The notes under the pieces were generated by a model. That model ran no database searches. It worked only from the letters and a program-made list of their open reading frames with translations, and was not told the DNA's origin. 64,000 bases of DNA from Burkholderiaceae bacterium (GTDB taxonomy: Bacteria > Pseudomonadota > Gammaproteobacteria > Burkholderiales > Burkholderiaceae_E), in the NCBI GenBank assembly GCA_023954015.1, contig JAMLIS010000005.1, forward strand, positions 147,662-211,661, read 5' to 3'. Below are positions 40,820-48,795 of this stretch, in pieces (within the stretch, counting starts at the first letter, position 1; each line of letters starts with the position of its first letter). A program made the position numbers and the translations under genes.

Positions 40820-42022
40820 GTGAACGAAGTCTTCCTCTGCGATGCCGTGCGTACGCCGATCGGCCGCTACGGCGGATCGCTGGCGTCCGTGCGTGCCGAC
40901 GACCTGGCGGCGATGCCGCTGAAAGCGCTGCTCGCGCGCAACCCCGATCTCGATCCGTCGGCCGTCCAGGAGGTGATCCTCGGCTGCGCCAACCAGGCGG
41001 GCGAGGACAACCGCAACGTCGCCCGCATGGCGCTGCTGCTCGCAGGCTTTCCGGTCGAAGTGCCGGGTGCCACGGTCAACCGGCTGTGCGGCTCGGGAAT
41101 GGACGCGGTGGGCACGATCGCACGCGCGATCCGCTGCGGCGAGATCGAACTGGGCATCGCCGGCGGCGTCGAGAGCATGTCACGCGCGCCTTTCGTGATG
41201 CCCAAGGCGGCGAGCGCTTTCGCACGCGAGAACGCGATCTACGACACGACCCTCGGATGGCGCTTCGTCAATCCGCAGATGAAGCGGCAATACGGCATCG
41301 ACTCGATGCCCGAGACGGCCGAGAACGTCGCCGTGGAGCACGGGATCTCGCGCGCGGACCAGGACGCGATGGCGCTGCGCAGCCAGCAGCGCGCAGCGGC
41401 TGCGCAGCGCAACGGCTATTTCTCCGAGGAGATCGTTCCGGTGACGATTCCGCAGAAAAAGGGCGACGCCGTCGTCGTCGAGCGCGACGAGCATCCGCGC
41501 GAGACGACGATCGAGGCGCTGGCCAGGCTTGCGCCGATCGTGCGCGCCGACGGAACGATCACTGCCGGCAACGCCTCCGGTGTGAACGACGGCGCTGCCG
41601 CGCTGGTTCTCGCGACCGAGGCTGCCGCGCGTCGCCACGGATTGACGCCGCGCGCGCGTTTCGTCGGCATGGCAACGGCCGGCGTCGCACCGCGCGTGAT
41701 GGGTTTCGGCCCGACGCCCGCGGTGCGCAAGCTGCTCGATCGCACGGGGTGCGCGCTCGGCGAAGTCGACGTGATCGAGCTCAACGAGGCTTTCGCCGCG
41801 CAGGGGCTCGCGGTGCTGCGCGCACTCGGCCTGCCCGACGATGCCGACTTCGTGAATCCGAACGGCGGCGCCATCGCGCTCGGCCATCCGCTGGGCATGT
41901 CCGGAGCGCGCCTCGTGCTCACCGCGGCGCACGAGCTGCAACGCCGCGGCGCGCGGCGTGCGGTTGCGACGATGTGCATCGGGGTGGGGCAGGGCATCGC
42001 GACGATGATCGAACGGGTCTGA
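40820..42022 (+). CDS. pcaF: Acetyl-CoA acyltransferase, 3-oxoadipyl-CoA thiolase-like
   Basis: This is a thiolase of 400 residues. The opening [27 protein letters not shown], the phrases [16 protein letters not shown] and [26 protein letters not shown] are those of PcaF/PaaJ enzymes. These cleave 3-oxoadipyl-CoA to succinyl-CoA and acetyl-CoA in aromatic-acid degradation. Catalytic residues are Cys in [10 protein letters not shown] (about 90), His in [10 protein letters not shown] (about 355) and Cys in CIGVGQG (about 386). The GTG at 40820 is chosen because the longer frame is only the 21-bp repeat translated. No other aromatic-degradation genes are beside it, so a general beta-ketothiolase role cannot be excluded. 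Confidence 0.88.
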   Translation: MNEVFLCDAVRTPIGRYGGSLASVRADDLAAMPLKALLARNPDLDPSAVQEVILGCANQAGEDNRNVARMALLLAGFPVEVPGATVNRLCGSGMDAVGTIARAIRCGEIELGIAGGVESMSRAPFVMPKAASAFARENAIYDTTLGWRFVNPQMKRQYGIDSMPETAENVAVEHGISRADQDAMALRSQQRAAAAQRNGYFSEEIVPVTIPQKKGDAVVVERDEHPRETTIEALARLAPIVRADGTITAGNASGVNDGAAALVLATEAAARRHGLTPRARFVGMATAGVAPRVMGFGPTPAVRKLLDRTGCALGEVDVIELNEAFAAQGLAVLRALGLPDDADFVNPNGGAIALGHPLGMSGARLVLTAAHELQRRGARRAVATMCIGVGQGIATMIERV

Positions 42023-42102
42023 CGGGCCGTCGAGCAGACAGCACGGAAACGGTCGAGGGCTCCCTACATACGTCGTCGCCGAGGCGCCGTACAGTTTTCC
42101 TG

Positions 42103-42131
42103 CTTGAAATCGACGGTCATTGCCCCGAGCT
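42103..42131 (+). promoter_or_regulatory. Sigma-32 (heat-shock) promoter of hsp20
   Basis: CTTGAAA at 42103-42109 is a perfect -35 for RpoH. After 13 bases comes CCCCGAGCT at 42123-42131, matching the CCCC core of the -10. It is placed 62 bp before the Hsp20 start, which is where a heat-shock promoter is expected. Confidence 0.8.
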
Positions 42132-42192
42132 AACGCATCGAACGCCGGATCGAAGGATCCCGCCAATGCCAGACAGAAGCAGGAGTGAAGAA

Positions 42193-42621
42193 ATGCCCCG
42201 ACTTTCCGTGTACGACCCGTTTGCCGAAGTGTTCCCGGAGTTGTTCCGCGGCCTGATGCAGCCGGCCACCCGCAGTGCGCCGGAAGCAGGCGGCGCGCTC
42301 GAGATCCGCGTGGACGTCAAGGAAGCCGACGGCTCCTACCAGGTGCAGGCCGAGATGCCCGGCGTCAAGAAGGACGACATCCACGTCCAGATCGACGGGA
42401 ACCGCGTATCGATCAGCGCCGAGGTCAAGCGCGAATCCGAGCAGAAGGAAGGCGAGCGCGTGCTGCGCAGCGAGCGGTATTACGGTTCGGTCGGTCGCAG
42501 CTTCCAGCTGGCATCCGAGATCGACGAAGGTGCGGCGAGCGCGAAGTTCGAAGACGGCGTCCTGTCGCTGACGCTGCCGAAGAAGCAGGCGCCCGCCGCG
42601 AAGCGGTTGCAGATCAGCTGA
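42193..42621 (+). CDS. Small heat-shock protein, Hsp20 family
   Basis: This is a 142-residue alpha-crystallin chaperone that holds unfolding proteins. The N-terminus PRLSVYDPFAEVFPELFRG is followed by the crystallin domain at about residues 38-130: IRVDVKEADGSYQVQAEMPGV, then FEDGVLSLTLPKK with the conserved GVLxLxLPK. The ATG at 42193 is preceded by AGGAGTGAAGAA, an ideal ribosome site; an in-frame ATG 27 bp upstream is less good. A sigma-32 promoter lies upstream and a strong hairpin follows the stop, making it a single-gene transcript. Confidence 0.95.
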   Translation: MPRLSVYDPFAEVFPELFRGLMQPATRSAPEAGGALEIRVDVKEADGSYQVQAEMPGVKKDDIHVQIDGNRVSISAEVKRESEQKEGERVLRSERYYGSVGRSFQLASEIDEGAASAKFEDGVLSLTLPKKQAPAAKRLQIS

Positions 42622-42626
42622 CGCAG

Positions 42627-42652
42627 CGCCGGGCGGGTAGCCGCCCGGGCGC
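42627..42652 (+). terminator. GC-rich hairpin after hsp20
   Basis: GCGCCGGGCGG and CCGCCCGGGCGC pair around a GTAG loop with a one-base bulge, starting five bases after the hsp20 stop. The stem is very stable but has no T-run, so it is either an atypical terminator or an mRNA 3'-end stabiliser. Confidence 0.5.
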
Positions 42653-42681
42653 CTTCGCGCGGGCGTGTTCGCGCGTGAGCT

Positions 42682-42738
42682 CCCGCGCTCAGCCGATCCG
42701 CGCCCCGCGCTCAGCCGTATCCGCGCCCCGCGCTCAGG
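42682..42738. repeat. 22/23-bp tandem repeat near the CopZ-like gene end
   Basis: CCCGCGCTCAGCCG(T)ATCCGCGC occurs at 42682-42703 and 42704-42726, with a truncated third copy at 42727-42738 that includes the stop codon of the metal-binding protein gene. Confidence 0.75.
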
Positions 42739-42937
42739 CTGCGCGCGCCTTCGCTTCGTATCCGGCCTCTGCGATCGCCCGCTCGATCGCGGAGGGGGGC
42801 ATCGTCGAGTCCACCTGCACCTTGCCGCCCTCGAGGTCGACGTCGACCCTGGCTTGGGCATCGAGCTCGCGCACCGCTTTCGTGACCGCCTGGATGCAGT
42901 GGCCGCAGGTCATTCCTTTTACGTCGAAAGTGCTCAT
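42734..42937 (-). CDS. CopZ-like heavy-metal-associated (HMA) copper chaperone
   Basis: This is a 67-residue single HMA domain with the fold beta-alpha-beta-beta-alpha-beta. The metal site is GMTCGHC (Cys11, Cys14), as in Atx1/CopZ copper chaperones, which hand Cu(I) to P-type ATPases. GAGG lies upstream of the ATG. The gene is alone on the minus strand. A conspicuous 11-bp inverted repeat lies 60-100 bp upstream and could be its operator. No copper ATPase gene is adjacent; the P-type ATPase at 55121 lacks the CPx motif. Confidence 0.93.
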   Translation of the reverse strand: MSTFDVKGMTCGHCIQAVTKAVRELDAQARVDVDLEGGKVQVDSTMPPSAIERAIAEAGYEAKARAA

Positions 42938-42999
42938 CGAAAATCCTCGTTCCGTTTTTCGTCGGCTCGATCGCTTGGCGAGGCATCGGGCCCGCCGGG

Positions 43000-43039
43000 A
43001 AGGGTTGCCCGGGAATGCGGCCTGCTCGGGGCAACCCTT
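43000..43039. promoter_or_regulatory. Perfect 11-bp inverted repeat between copZ-like and DUF302-like genes
   Basis: AAGGGTTGCCC (43000-43010) and GGGCAACCCTT (43029-43039) are separated by 18 bases in the 185-bp divergent intergenic region. The symmetry suggests either a dimeric regulator's operator or a transcript hairpin. I cannot match it to a known family consensus. Confidence 0.55.
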
Positions 43040-43122
43040 AAGCCAGCCCTAAGTTGTCGCACGCACGATTTCCCCCTGACGGAAGTTCAGCCATCCAGGG
43101 AACCGATCGAAGGGAGTTTCAA

Positions 43123-43557
43123 GTGGAAGCCTTGCCAGTACGATTCACGATCGACCTGCCGGTAGACCGCGCCTCGGCCCTGCTGCGCAGGGTGCTCGAG
43201 CGCGAGGGATTCATCGTCGCCGGTGAAGTGCAGCCGGAAGGCGAAGATCCGGACGGGCGACCCGGCTCGCTCGCACTGTACGCCTATCACGGCCCGACCA
43301 TGCAGGCCGCGTCGCGCGCCGACCGCCGCGTCGGCCTGTACATGCTGTGCGCGGTAACCATTCGTCCGGCCGGCCAGGGGTCTAGCGAGATCCAGGGCGT
43401 CTCGCCGAGCCAGCTCGCCGGCGTCTGGGGCGGCCGCCGCCTCGAGCAGCACGCGGTGGCGCAGCGCCAGCATTTCGAGCGCGCGCTCAGCCGTCTCGAG
43501 TTCGACTACGCGCCGGCCGAAGCAGGCAACGCCCAGATGCGCCGTCGCGCCGCCTGA
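43123..43557 (+). CDS. Conserved hypothetical protein, possibly DUF302-like
   Basis: The 144-residue product has no signal or membrane segment. The start VEALPVRFTIDLPVDRASALLRRVLEREGF and the alternating beta/alpha character resemble the DUF302 (TT1751-like) fold, in which this opening segment is the main shared feature; the match is weak and I do not assign a function. The GTG at 43123 has AGGGAG six bases upstream, so it is preferred over the frame's earlier ATG at 43054. It is convergent with nnrS, 15 bp apart. Confidence 0.65.
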   Translation: MEALPVRFTIDLPVDRASALLRRVLEREGFIVAGEVQPEGEDPDGRPGSLALYAYHGPTMQAASRADRRVGLYMLCAVTIRPAGQGSSEIQGVSPSQLAGVWGGRRLEQHAVAQRQHFERALSRLEFDYAPAEAGNAQMRRRAA

Positions 43558-43572
43558 ACGTCCGCCTGTTTC

Positions 43573-44790
43573 TCACCCGTCGCGGCCATCGAGCCGCGGC
43601 GAGGTGAGGACTCCCACGTATTTCGACAGATAGACGGCAAAGGCCAGGCTCCAGGCAGTTGCCGCCGCCGTAGTCCAGGGCAGGTACGGCAGGCTCGGCA
43701 CGAGCAGCGGGGCGAGCCGCAGCAGCACCGCCAGCTGCACCAACACATAGGCGGTCGTTTCCGTCGCCTGCGCCTTCAGCGGGCGCGCCGTGTGGCCGAG
43801 CGCGGTGCGGGTGATCATGCCGATGATCAGTCCGCTTATCGCGCCGATCGTCAGCGCGTGCAAACCGGCAGCTTCGGGCACGGCGCCGACGGCGCCCAGT
43901 GCGAGCAGTACCAGTCCCACCGGAATCCACGCATACGAGATATGCAGGATCCACAGGATCGGCGTGCCGCGGGTGGCCCAGGGGTTCCAGCCGGCCAGGC
44001 GTGCCGCCTGGAGCAGCGCCGCCAGCACGCAGGCCGAAGCGACGACTCCGGCGGGAACCGGCGAAAGCGTGAGCAGCAGCGCGAGCGCGGTCAGGGCGAG
44101 CGACGACCAGTCGAGGCGCCTGTCCTTCCACTGGCGCACGCCGCGCAGCGCGTTCGCCGTGAAGGTGGGAATGACCCGCCCGCCGATCACGCAGGTCAGC
44201 ACGACGATCACGAAAACGAAGAAACGCGCGGCCTTCAGCGGCGAAGCGTCGATGCGCCCGCTCACCGCCAGGTGGAACAGCGAGTTGGCGACCAGGAATG
44301 CGGTGAGCACCGCCAGCACGAACAGGTTTCGATGATTGCGCGCCTTCAGCAGCACCACGCCGATCGCGAGCATCGAAACGACGATGAACGCCGCGTCGAG
44401 CAACATCGCCATTCCGGTCGGGCCGGTGTAGTTGAAGACGCGCGCAGCCACCCAGACGGCAGCGAGCGCGGCCAGTCGCGCTCCGGTCGGAGTCGACAAT
44501 CCGGTCCACGCGCGCCCCGCCGTCAGCAGGAAGCCGACGATGACCGCGAGCGCGAAGCCGAAGGTCATCTCGTGGGCGTGCCACAGCATCGCCGGATACG
44601 CGCGTGGCGGCGGCAGAACTCCGGCGTACTGCGCGATCCACACCGGTACGGCGAGCGCCGCCCATAGTGCGGCAAGCAGATAGAAGGGCCGGAACCCGAG
44701 GCGGAACAATGCGTTGCTGCCGCCTTGCGGCAGCGCCGGCTCGGGTTCGAGCAGCGGGACGAGCCCGCCGCGCGCGGAAACGGATTTCAT
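43573..44790 (-). CDS. nnrS: NnrS, nitric-oxide stress-associated membrane protein
   Basis: NnrS is a heme- and copper-containing membrane protein that protects cells from NO stress and accompanies denitrification genes. The 405-residue protein has about 12 helices. Its family motifs are LFRLGFRPFYLLAALWA near residue 30, PAMLWHAHEMTFGFALAVIVGFLLTA near 65-90 (metal-binding His residues), GGRVIPTFTANAL near 200 and GMITRTALGHTARPL near 320. The ATG at 44790 is 16 bases from an NsrR-like operator (44806-44828), which indicates NO-inducible expression. Confidence 0.95.
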   Translation of the reverse strand: MKSVSARGGLVPLLEPEPALPQGGSNALFRLGFRPFYLLAALWAALAVPVWIAQYAGVLPPPRAYPAMLWHAHEMTFGFALAVIVGFLLTAGRAWTGLSTPTGARLAALAAVWVAARVFNYTGPTGMAMLLDAAFIVVSMLAIGVVLLKARNHRNLFVLAVLTAFLVANSLFHLAVSGRIDASPLKAARFFVFVIVVLTCVIGGRVIPTFTANALRGVRQWKDRRLDWSSLALTALALLLTLSPVPAGVVASACVLAALLQAARLAGWNPWATRGTPILWILHISYAWIPVGLVLLALGAVGAVPEAAGLHALTIGAISGLIIGMITRTALGHTARPLKAQATETTAYVLVQLAVLLRLAPLLVPSLPYLPWTTAAATAWSLAFAVYLSKYVGVLTSPRLDGRDG

Positions 44791-44805
44791 CGAGGCGTCC
44801 GCCTT

Positions 44806-44828
44806 AAGATGGATCTACTATACATCTT
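44806..44828. promoter_or_regulatory. NsrR-type operator (nitric-oxide responsive) upstream of nnrS
   Basis: Read toward nnrS the site is AAGATGTAT-AGTAG-ATCCATCTT. It is a 9-5-9 palindrome of exactly 23 bp matching the published NsrR consensus AAGATGYAT-N5-ATRCATCTT at all but one arm position. NsrR is an iron-sulfur repressor released by NO. The gene for NsrR is not in the window. Confidence 0.8.
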
Positions 44829-44852
44829 GCAGGCGGCCGCGCACGTGTCGCG

Positions 44853-45341
44853 TCAATGCATCCGGCCGTGCCCTCCGCCGAGCGGGCGGATCTGCGCCTG
44901 CACGTCGACCCGCTCGCGCTTGCCCTGCGCGTCTTCGATCGTCAGCGTCAGCGCGACGCTCTGACCGGCATCGAGCGGTTTTTTCAGCTCGAGCAGCATC
45001 AGATGGTAGCCGCCGGGGCGCAATTCGACCGGCTTTCCCGCGGGAAGCGGGAGACTGTCGATTGCGTGCATGCGCATCACGTTGTTCTCGAGCGTCATCT
45101 CGTGGATCTCCGCGTTGCCCGCGGCCGGTGACTGGACGCCGACCAGTCGCGCATCGCTCGACGAAGTCAAGGTCATGAAGGCACCGCTTGCCTGCTGGCC
45201 GGCGACGGTGGCGCGTGCCCATGGTCCATCGACGCGGACCTCGGCGACGGCGCCTGTGGCCAGCGCGACCGCAAAGACCGACGCGGCAAGTCGGGCGACG
45301 GGAAGAGCGCGACGGCGCGAGAAGATTCGTTTCGTATTCAT
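44853..45341 (-). CDS. PCu(A)C-type periplasmic copper chaperone
   Basis: PCu(A)C proteins bind Cu(I) in the periplasm and supply copper to cytochrome oxidase CuA and possibly other cuproenzymes such as NosZ. The 162-residue precursor has a signal ending near GAVA (about residue 33), a cupredoxin-like body, and the diagnostic H(M)x10Mx21HxM set: HEMTLENNVMRM followed by GGYHLM. The C-terminus is His/Gly-rich (GGGHGRMH), adding further metal ligands. It lies upstream of nnrS on the same strand; the NsrR-like site lies between them. Confidence 0.92.
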   Translation of the reverse strand: MNTKRIFSRRRALPVARLAASVFAVALATGAVAEVRVDGPWARATVAGQQASGAFMTLTSSSDARLVGVQSPAAGNAEIHEMTLENNVMRMHAIDSLPLPAGKPVELRPGGYHLMLLELKKPLDAGQSVALTLTIEDAQGKRERVDVQAQIRPLGGGHGRMH

Positions 45342-45440
45342 GGAAATCCTGTGCGGAAAGTGCCGGCAGAGGCTCGAAGGCTTCGCTGTCCGAGCAAATA
45401 AAGGTGGTGCCGGCGAGCGCCGGCAACGCGAAGTGAGTGC

Positions 45441-45848
45441 TCAGGCGCTCGGCGGTGCGCGCGGAGACTGCGGCCGGGCACGCGCCGGGCCTCGGGACCG
45501 ATCGTCGATCCGGGGGGTCGGCAATGCGACGCCTGGGCCGTCGCTGCCGTGCCAGCGGATGCCCGCCGGCGGGGGTGCGACGGCACCGGCGGGCAGCGCG
45601 CAGAACGGACAATGCGCGGCAACGGTCGCCGGCTGCGCCGGAGCCGGCGTCTCGGCGTCGATCGCCTCCGCGAGGCGCACGCGGGCGCCGTGCGCGTCGA
45701 TCGAGCACAGCGCACCGGGGTAGTACTGCGCACGAGCGGCGCTGGCCGCCGCATAGGCGAGCGCCGGCACGACACTCTGCAGCACGAATGCCAGGCAGGC
45801 GATCGCCGCGACGGTTCTCCGGCGCAGGCTGCAGCGGGAAGGTTTCAT
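45441..45848 (-). CDS. DUF2946 family protein
   Basis: The 135-residue protein has a basic N-terminus, a signal-type hydrophobic segment (AAIACLAFVLQSVVPALAYA), then a CS pair and a CPFC motif about 30 residues later. The region up to GAVAPPP follows DUF2946, a family of exported proteins often found with copper or outer-membrane receptor genes. The Arg/Pro-rich last 35 residues are probably disordered. It lies 99 bp upstream of the PCu(A)C gene and may share its transcript. Molecular function unknown. Confidence 0.7.
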   Translation of the reverse strand: MKPSRCSLRRRTVAAIACLAFVLQSVVPALAYAAASAARAQYYPGALCSIDAHGARVRLAEAIDAETPAPAQPATVAAHCPFCALPAGAVAPPPAGIRWHGSDGPGVALPTPRIDDRSRGPARARPQSPRAPPSA

Positions 45849-45879
45849 CTGCGCGCGATTATATCGGCGCGTGCCGGCG

Positions 45880-47499
45880 TCAATCGCTGTCCAGCGGCTC
45901 GGCGATGCAGCGGGTGACGACCGGAGGCGTTTCTCCCACGTGAAGGGCGAGACGACGCTGCCGCAGCGCGATGTCCGACACCGTGAAGCGATCGAAGCGC
46001 CGCAGGTGCTCGACCCAGGACTCGTCGATGAAGTACTCGATGAAGCGGTCCGGATCGAGCGTGTCGCGGAACAACTCCCACGACAGCACGCCGCCGCGCA
46101 GCCGGCTGCGTCGCGTCTCCTGCATCACGCTGCGGAACTCGTCGATGCGGGCCGGGTCGACCCGGTATTCGATCGTCGTCAGCACGGGGCCGGCCGAGGG
46201 TGCGACCGGGTCGCGCGTGACCGGCGCTTTCCACGACTGCGGGCTGAGGTCCTCCTCGATGCCGCCGTGGATCGCATGGTGGCGGGTGAGCCACAGCAGC
46301 GACGCGCCGGTGAGCGCGGCCGCGGCGACGCTCGTGCGAACGTCGGTCCATGCGGCGACCTGTCCCCACCACGCTGCGCCCACGCCTGCGCCTCCCATCA
46401 GCGCGACCTGGTAGATCGACATGCCGCGCGCACGCACCCAGTCGGGCAGCGCGAGCTGCGCCGAAACCGACAGCGAGTTGGCCGCGATCAACCACGCTGC
46501 GCCGCCGAGCATCATCGTGGGCGTCGCGATCCACAGGTTCGGCGCAAAGGCGACGATCACCATCGCCAGCGCCTGCACGTGCGAACCGCGGCGCAGCAGC
46601 TCGTCGCGCGTCGTCGTCGAGCGCACTTTCGGCAGCACGAAGGCCGAAGCGATCGCCCCGACGCCCATCGCGGCGAGCAGCATCGTGAAGGTGCCCGCCG
46701 AGCCGTTGTCGATGCGTCGAGCGAGCAGCGGCAGCAGCGCGATCAGCGCGGTCGACTGGCTGAAGAAGATCACGACGTGCAGCAGCACCGAGCGCATCTG
46801 GTCGGACTGGCGCACGTACTGCACGCCGACGCGGATCGCGCCGAGGAAACGTTCGCCCGGCAGCGCACTCGTCTTCTTCTCGGTCTTCCAGCGCAGGATC
46901 ACGAGCGCGGCGACGAGCGACAGCGCCGCGTTGAGCACGAACACGTACTCGGTGCCCGCGCTCGAGATGAGGAAGCCGGCGACGATCGGGCCGACGATGC
47001 GCGAGGCGTTCATCGCCACGCCGTTCAGCGCGAGCGCCGCCGGCAGTTGCGCGCGCGGCACGAGGCTCGGCACGATCGCCGAATACACGGGCCAGCGCAT
47101 CGCCAGGCCCGCCCCGTTCAGGAACACGAGCACGAGCAGCAGCACCGGATCGATCACGCCGGACAGCGTGGCCAGGCATAGCAGCGTGGCGGTACCCGAG
47201 ACCCAGAACTGCGTGACGACGAGGAATCGCCTGCGATCGAGGATGTCGGCAAGCGCACCGCTGCCCAGGCCGAGCAGGAAGACCGGCAGCGTCGAGGCGG
47301 TCTGGACGAGCGCGACCATGACGGGGGACGGCGTGAGCGTGCTCATCAGCCATGCGGCGGCGACGTCGTTCATCCACATCGTGGTGTTCGCCGTCATCCA
47401 GACGAGCCACAGCATGCGGAAGATCGGCGCGGCGAGCGGCGCCCACGCGGTCGTCGGGACTACGGGTCGAAGCGGCGCCTCGGGGGGAGAGATCGGCAA
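45880..47499 (-). CDS. MFS exporter (EntS-like) with C-terminal ABM-like domain
   Basis: The first 420 residues are a 12-helix major-facilitator protein of the EntS/MFS_3 kind (WMNDVAAAWLMSTLTPSPVMVALVQTA, the GALADILDRRRFL loop, FLNGAGLAMRWPVYSAIVPSLVPR). After a linker, residues about 440-530 form a soluble domain (TIEYRVDPARIDEFRSVM, LSWELFRDTLDPDRFIEYFIDESW). It resembles the dimeric alpha/beta barrel of antibiotic-biosynthesis monooxygenases. A TTG at 47499 with GGAG upstream is taken as start; the longer open frame upstream runs through a DNA repeat. Substrate unknown. Confidence 0.82.
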   Translation of the reverse strand: MPISPPEAPLRPVVPTTAWAPLAAPIFRMLWLVWMTANTTMWMNDVAAAWLMSTLTPSPVMVALVQTASTLPVFLLGLGSGALADILDRRRFLVVTQFWVSGTATLLCLATLSGVIDPVLLLVLVFLNGAGLAMRWPVYSAIVPSLVPRAQLPAALALNGVAMNASRIVGPIVAGFLISSAGTEYVFVLNAALSLVAALVILRWKTEKKTSALPGERFLGAIRVGVQYVRQSDQMRSVLLHVVIFFSQSTALIALLPLLARRIDNGSAGTFTMLLAAMGVGAIASAFVLPKVRSTTTRDELLRRGSHVQALAMVIVAFAPNLWIATPTMMLGGAAWLIAANSLSVSAQLALPDWVRARGMSIYQVALMGGAGVGAAWWGQVAAWTDVRTSVAAAALTGASLLWLTRHHAIHGGIEEDLSPQSWKAPVTRDPVAPSAGPVLTTIEYRVDPARIDEFRSVMQETRRSRLRGGVLSWELFRDTLDPDRFIEYFIDESWVEHLRRFDRFTVSDIALRQRRLALHVGETPPVVTRCIAEPLDSD

Positions 47500-47532
47500 C
47501 GGTTGACTCCGGAGAGCGCGGGCGGGTAACGT

Positions 47533-47611
47533 GAATCGACGGGAACGACGCGGAACGGGAATCGACGCGGAATCGTCGCGAAATCGACGGGGAATCGACG
47601 CGGATTGTCGC
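47533..47611. repeat. Degenerate 10-11-bp tandem repeat (AATCGACGCGG)
   Basis: Seven to eight variants of AATCGACGCGG follow each other between the MFS exporter and the flavin reductase gene, in their divergent promoter region. Confidence 0.65.
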
Positions 47612-47691
47612 TCAGGCAAGCGCGCGGAGCGCGCGACCCGCACCGGGGCACCCCGGTTGCTGCACTCGACGATTCACCCGGAGGATGCGAG

Positions 47692-48246
47692 ATGAACAAT
47701 TGCAGGGTTGCGGTTCTGGTCGGCAGTCTGAGACAGGACTCGTACAACCGCCGCCTGGCGCGCGCCGTCGAGAAACTTGCGCCCGAAAAGCTGGAATTCG
47801 TGCATGTGCGCATCGACGACCTGCCGCTGTACACGCAGGATTTCGACGCCGACTACCCGGCGAACGCGCAGCGCCTGAAGCGCGAAATCGAGTCGGCGCA
47901 GGCGCTGCTGTTCGTCACCCCCGAATACAACCGCAGCGTGCCGGGCGTGCTGAAGAACGCGATCGACATCGCGTCGCGGCCGTGGGGCACGAACTCGTTC
48001 GCCGGCAAGCCCGCCGCAGTCATCGGCACTTCGATCGGCGTGATCGGAACGGCGGTCGCGCAGCATCACCTGCGCAGCTCGCTGGCTTACCTCGACGTCC
48101 CGACGCTCGGCCAGCCGGAGGTCTACCTGCATTTTCGCAACGACGTCATCGCGCCGGACGGGGCGATCTCCGACGGCTCGACGAAGAAATTCCTGCAGGG
48201 ATTCGTGGACGCTTACGTGAAGTGGGTCGAACGCTTCGTCCGCTGA
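47692..48246 (+). CDS. NADPH-dependent FMN reductase (ChrR-like)
   Basis: This is a flavodoxin-fold oxidoreductase of 184 residues that would reduce quinones, chromate or azo compounds with NAD(P)H. The phosphate-binding start is VLVGSLRQDSYNRRLARA. The family's VTPEYNRSVPGVLKNAIDIASRPWG lies at about residues 76-101, with GTSIGVIGTAVAQHHLR after it. The ATG at 47692 follows GGAGGATGCGAG. It is divergent from the MFS exporter across the repeat, and convergent with the COG4315 lipoprotein gene. Confidence 0.93.
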   Translation: MNNCRVAVLVGSLRQDSYNRRLARAVEKLAPEKLEFVHVRIDDLPLYTQDFDADYPANAQRLKREIESAQALLFVTPEYNRSVPGVLKNAIDIASRPWGTNSFAGKPAAVIGTSIGVIGTAVAQHHLRSSLAYLDVPTLGQPEVYLHFRNDVIAPDGAISDGSTKKFLQGFVDAYVKWVERFVR

Positions 48247-48265
48247 GGCGGACGAAGCGTGGATC

Positions 48266-48673
48266 TCACGGCCTGGCTACTCGCCAGGCATTGTCGAAGC
48301 CGTCGCCGGCGCGATCGCCGGGTCTCGCATCCCGCGACCAGTAGTACAGCGGGTGGCCGTTGTAGGCCCACTGCAGGCGGCCGTCGGGGCGCCTGACGAT
48401 CGACCAGTCGCCGCTCGCCCGGCTTCCGGGCGGCGCGTACAACGGCGGCCAGTTCTCGGCGCACTTGCCGATGCAGGTGCTGGTGCCGGGGGTGTCGCGC
48501 TCGTAGTTGTACAGCGTCATGCCGTTGGGGCCGGTCCAGACCCCTTCGACGGTCCTGGCCGGCGCCTGCTGGTAGGCGATGCCCTTGTCCATGTCGGTGG
48601 ACCAGGGCTGGTTCGGTGCGCAGCCGGCGAGAATGGCGGTGGCGCCGGCAGCGAGCATGAGCGGTCGGATCAT
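48266..48673 (-). CDS. COG4315-type lipoprotein (Yx[FWY]xxD repeats)
   Basis: The 135-residue precursor has a lipobox LAGC (Cys18). Two repeats of the secreted-repeat family follow: MTLYNYERDTPGTSTCIGKCAENWPPLY (Yx[FWY]xxD motif, with a Cys pair) and NGHPLYYWSRDARPGD. Such lipoproteins are widespread and of unknown function. The ATG at 48673 is preceded by GGAGACGAAG, so the longer frame is rejected. It is convergent with the FMN reductase gene (19 bp) and divergent from the EamA permease gene. Confidence 0.85.
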   Translation of the reverse strand: MIRPLMLAAGATAILAGCAPNQPWSTDMDKGIAYQQAPARTVEGVWTGPNGMTLYNYERDTPGTSTCIGKCAENWPPLYAPPGSRASGDWSIVRRPDGRLQWAYNGHPLYYWSRDARPGDRAGDGFDNAWRVARP

Positions 48674-48795
48674 CTTCGTCTCCGGTGGGTGGACCCGCGG
48701 TGCGCCGGTCCCCTGTCTGTACCGAAGCACGCGATGGTCCCGGCCCGATCGCCGCATGCCGCGCACGCCGCCCTCCGGAGAACGAAGTCGAGCCC

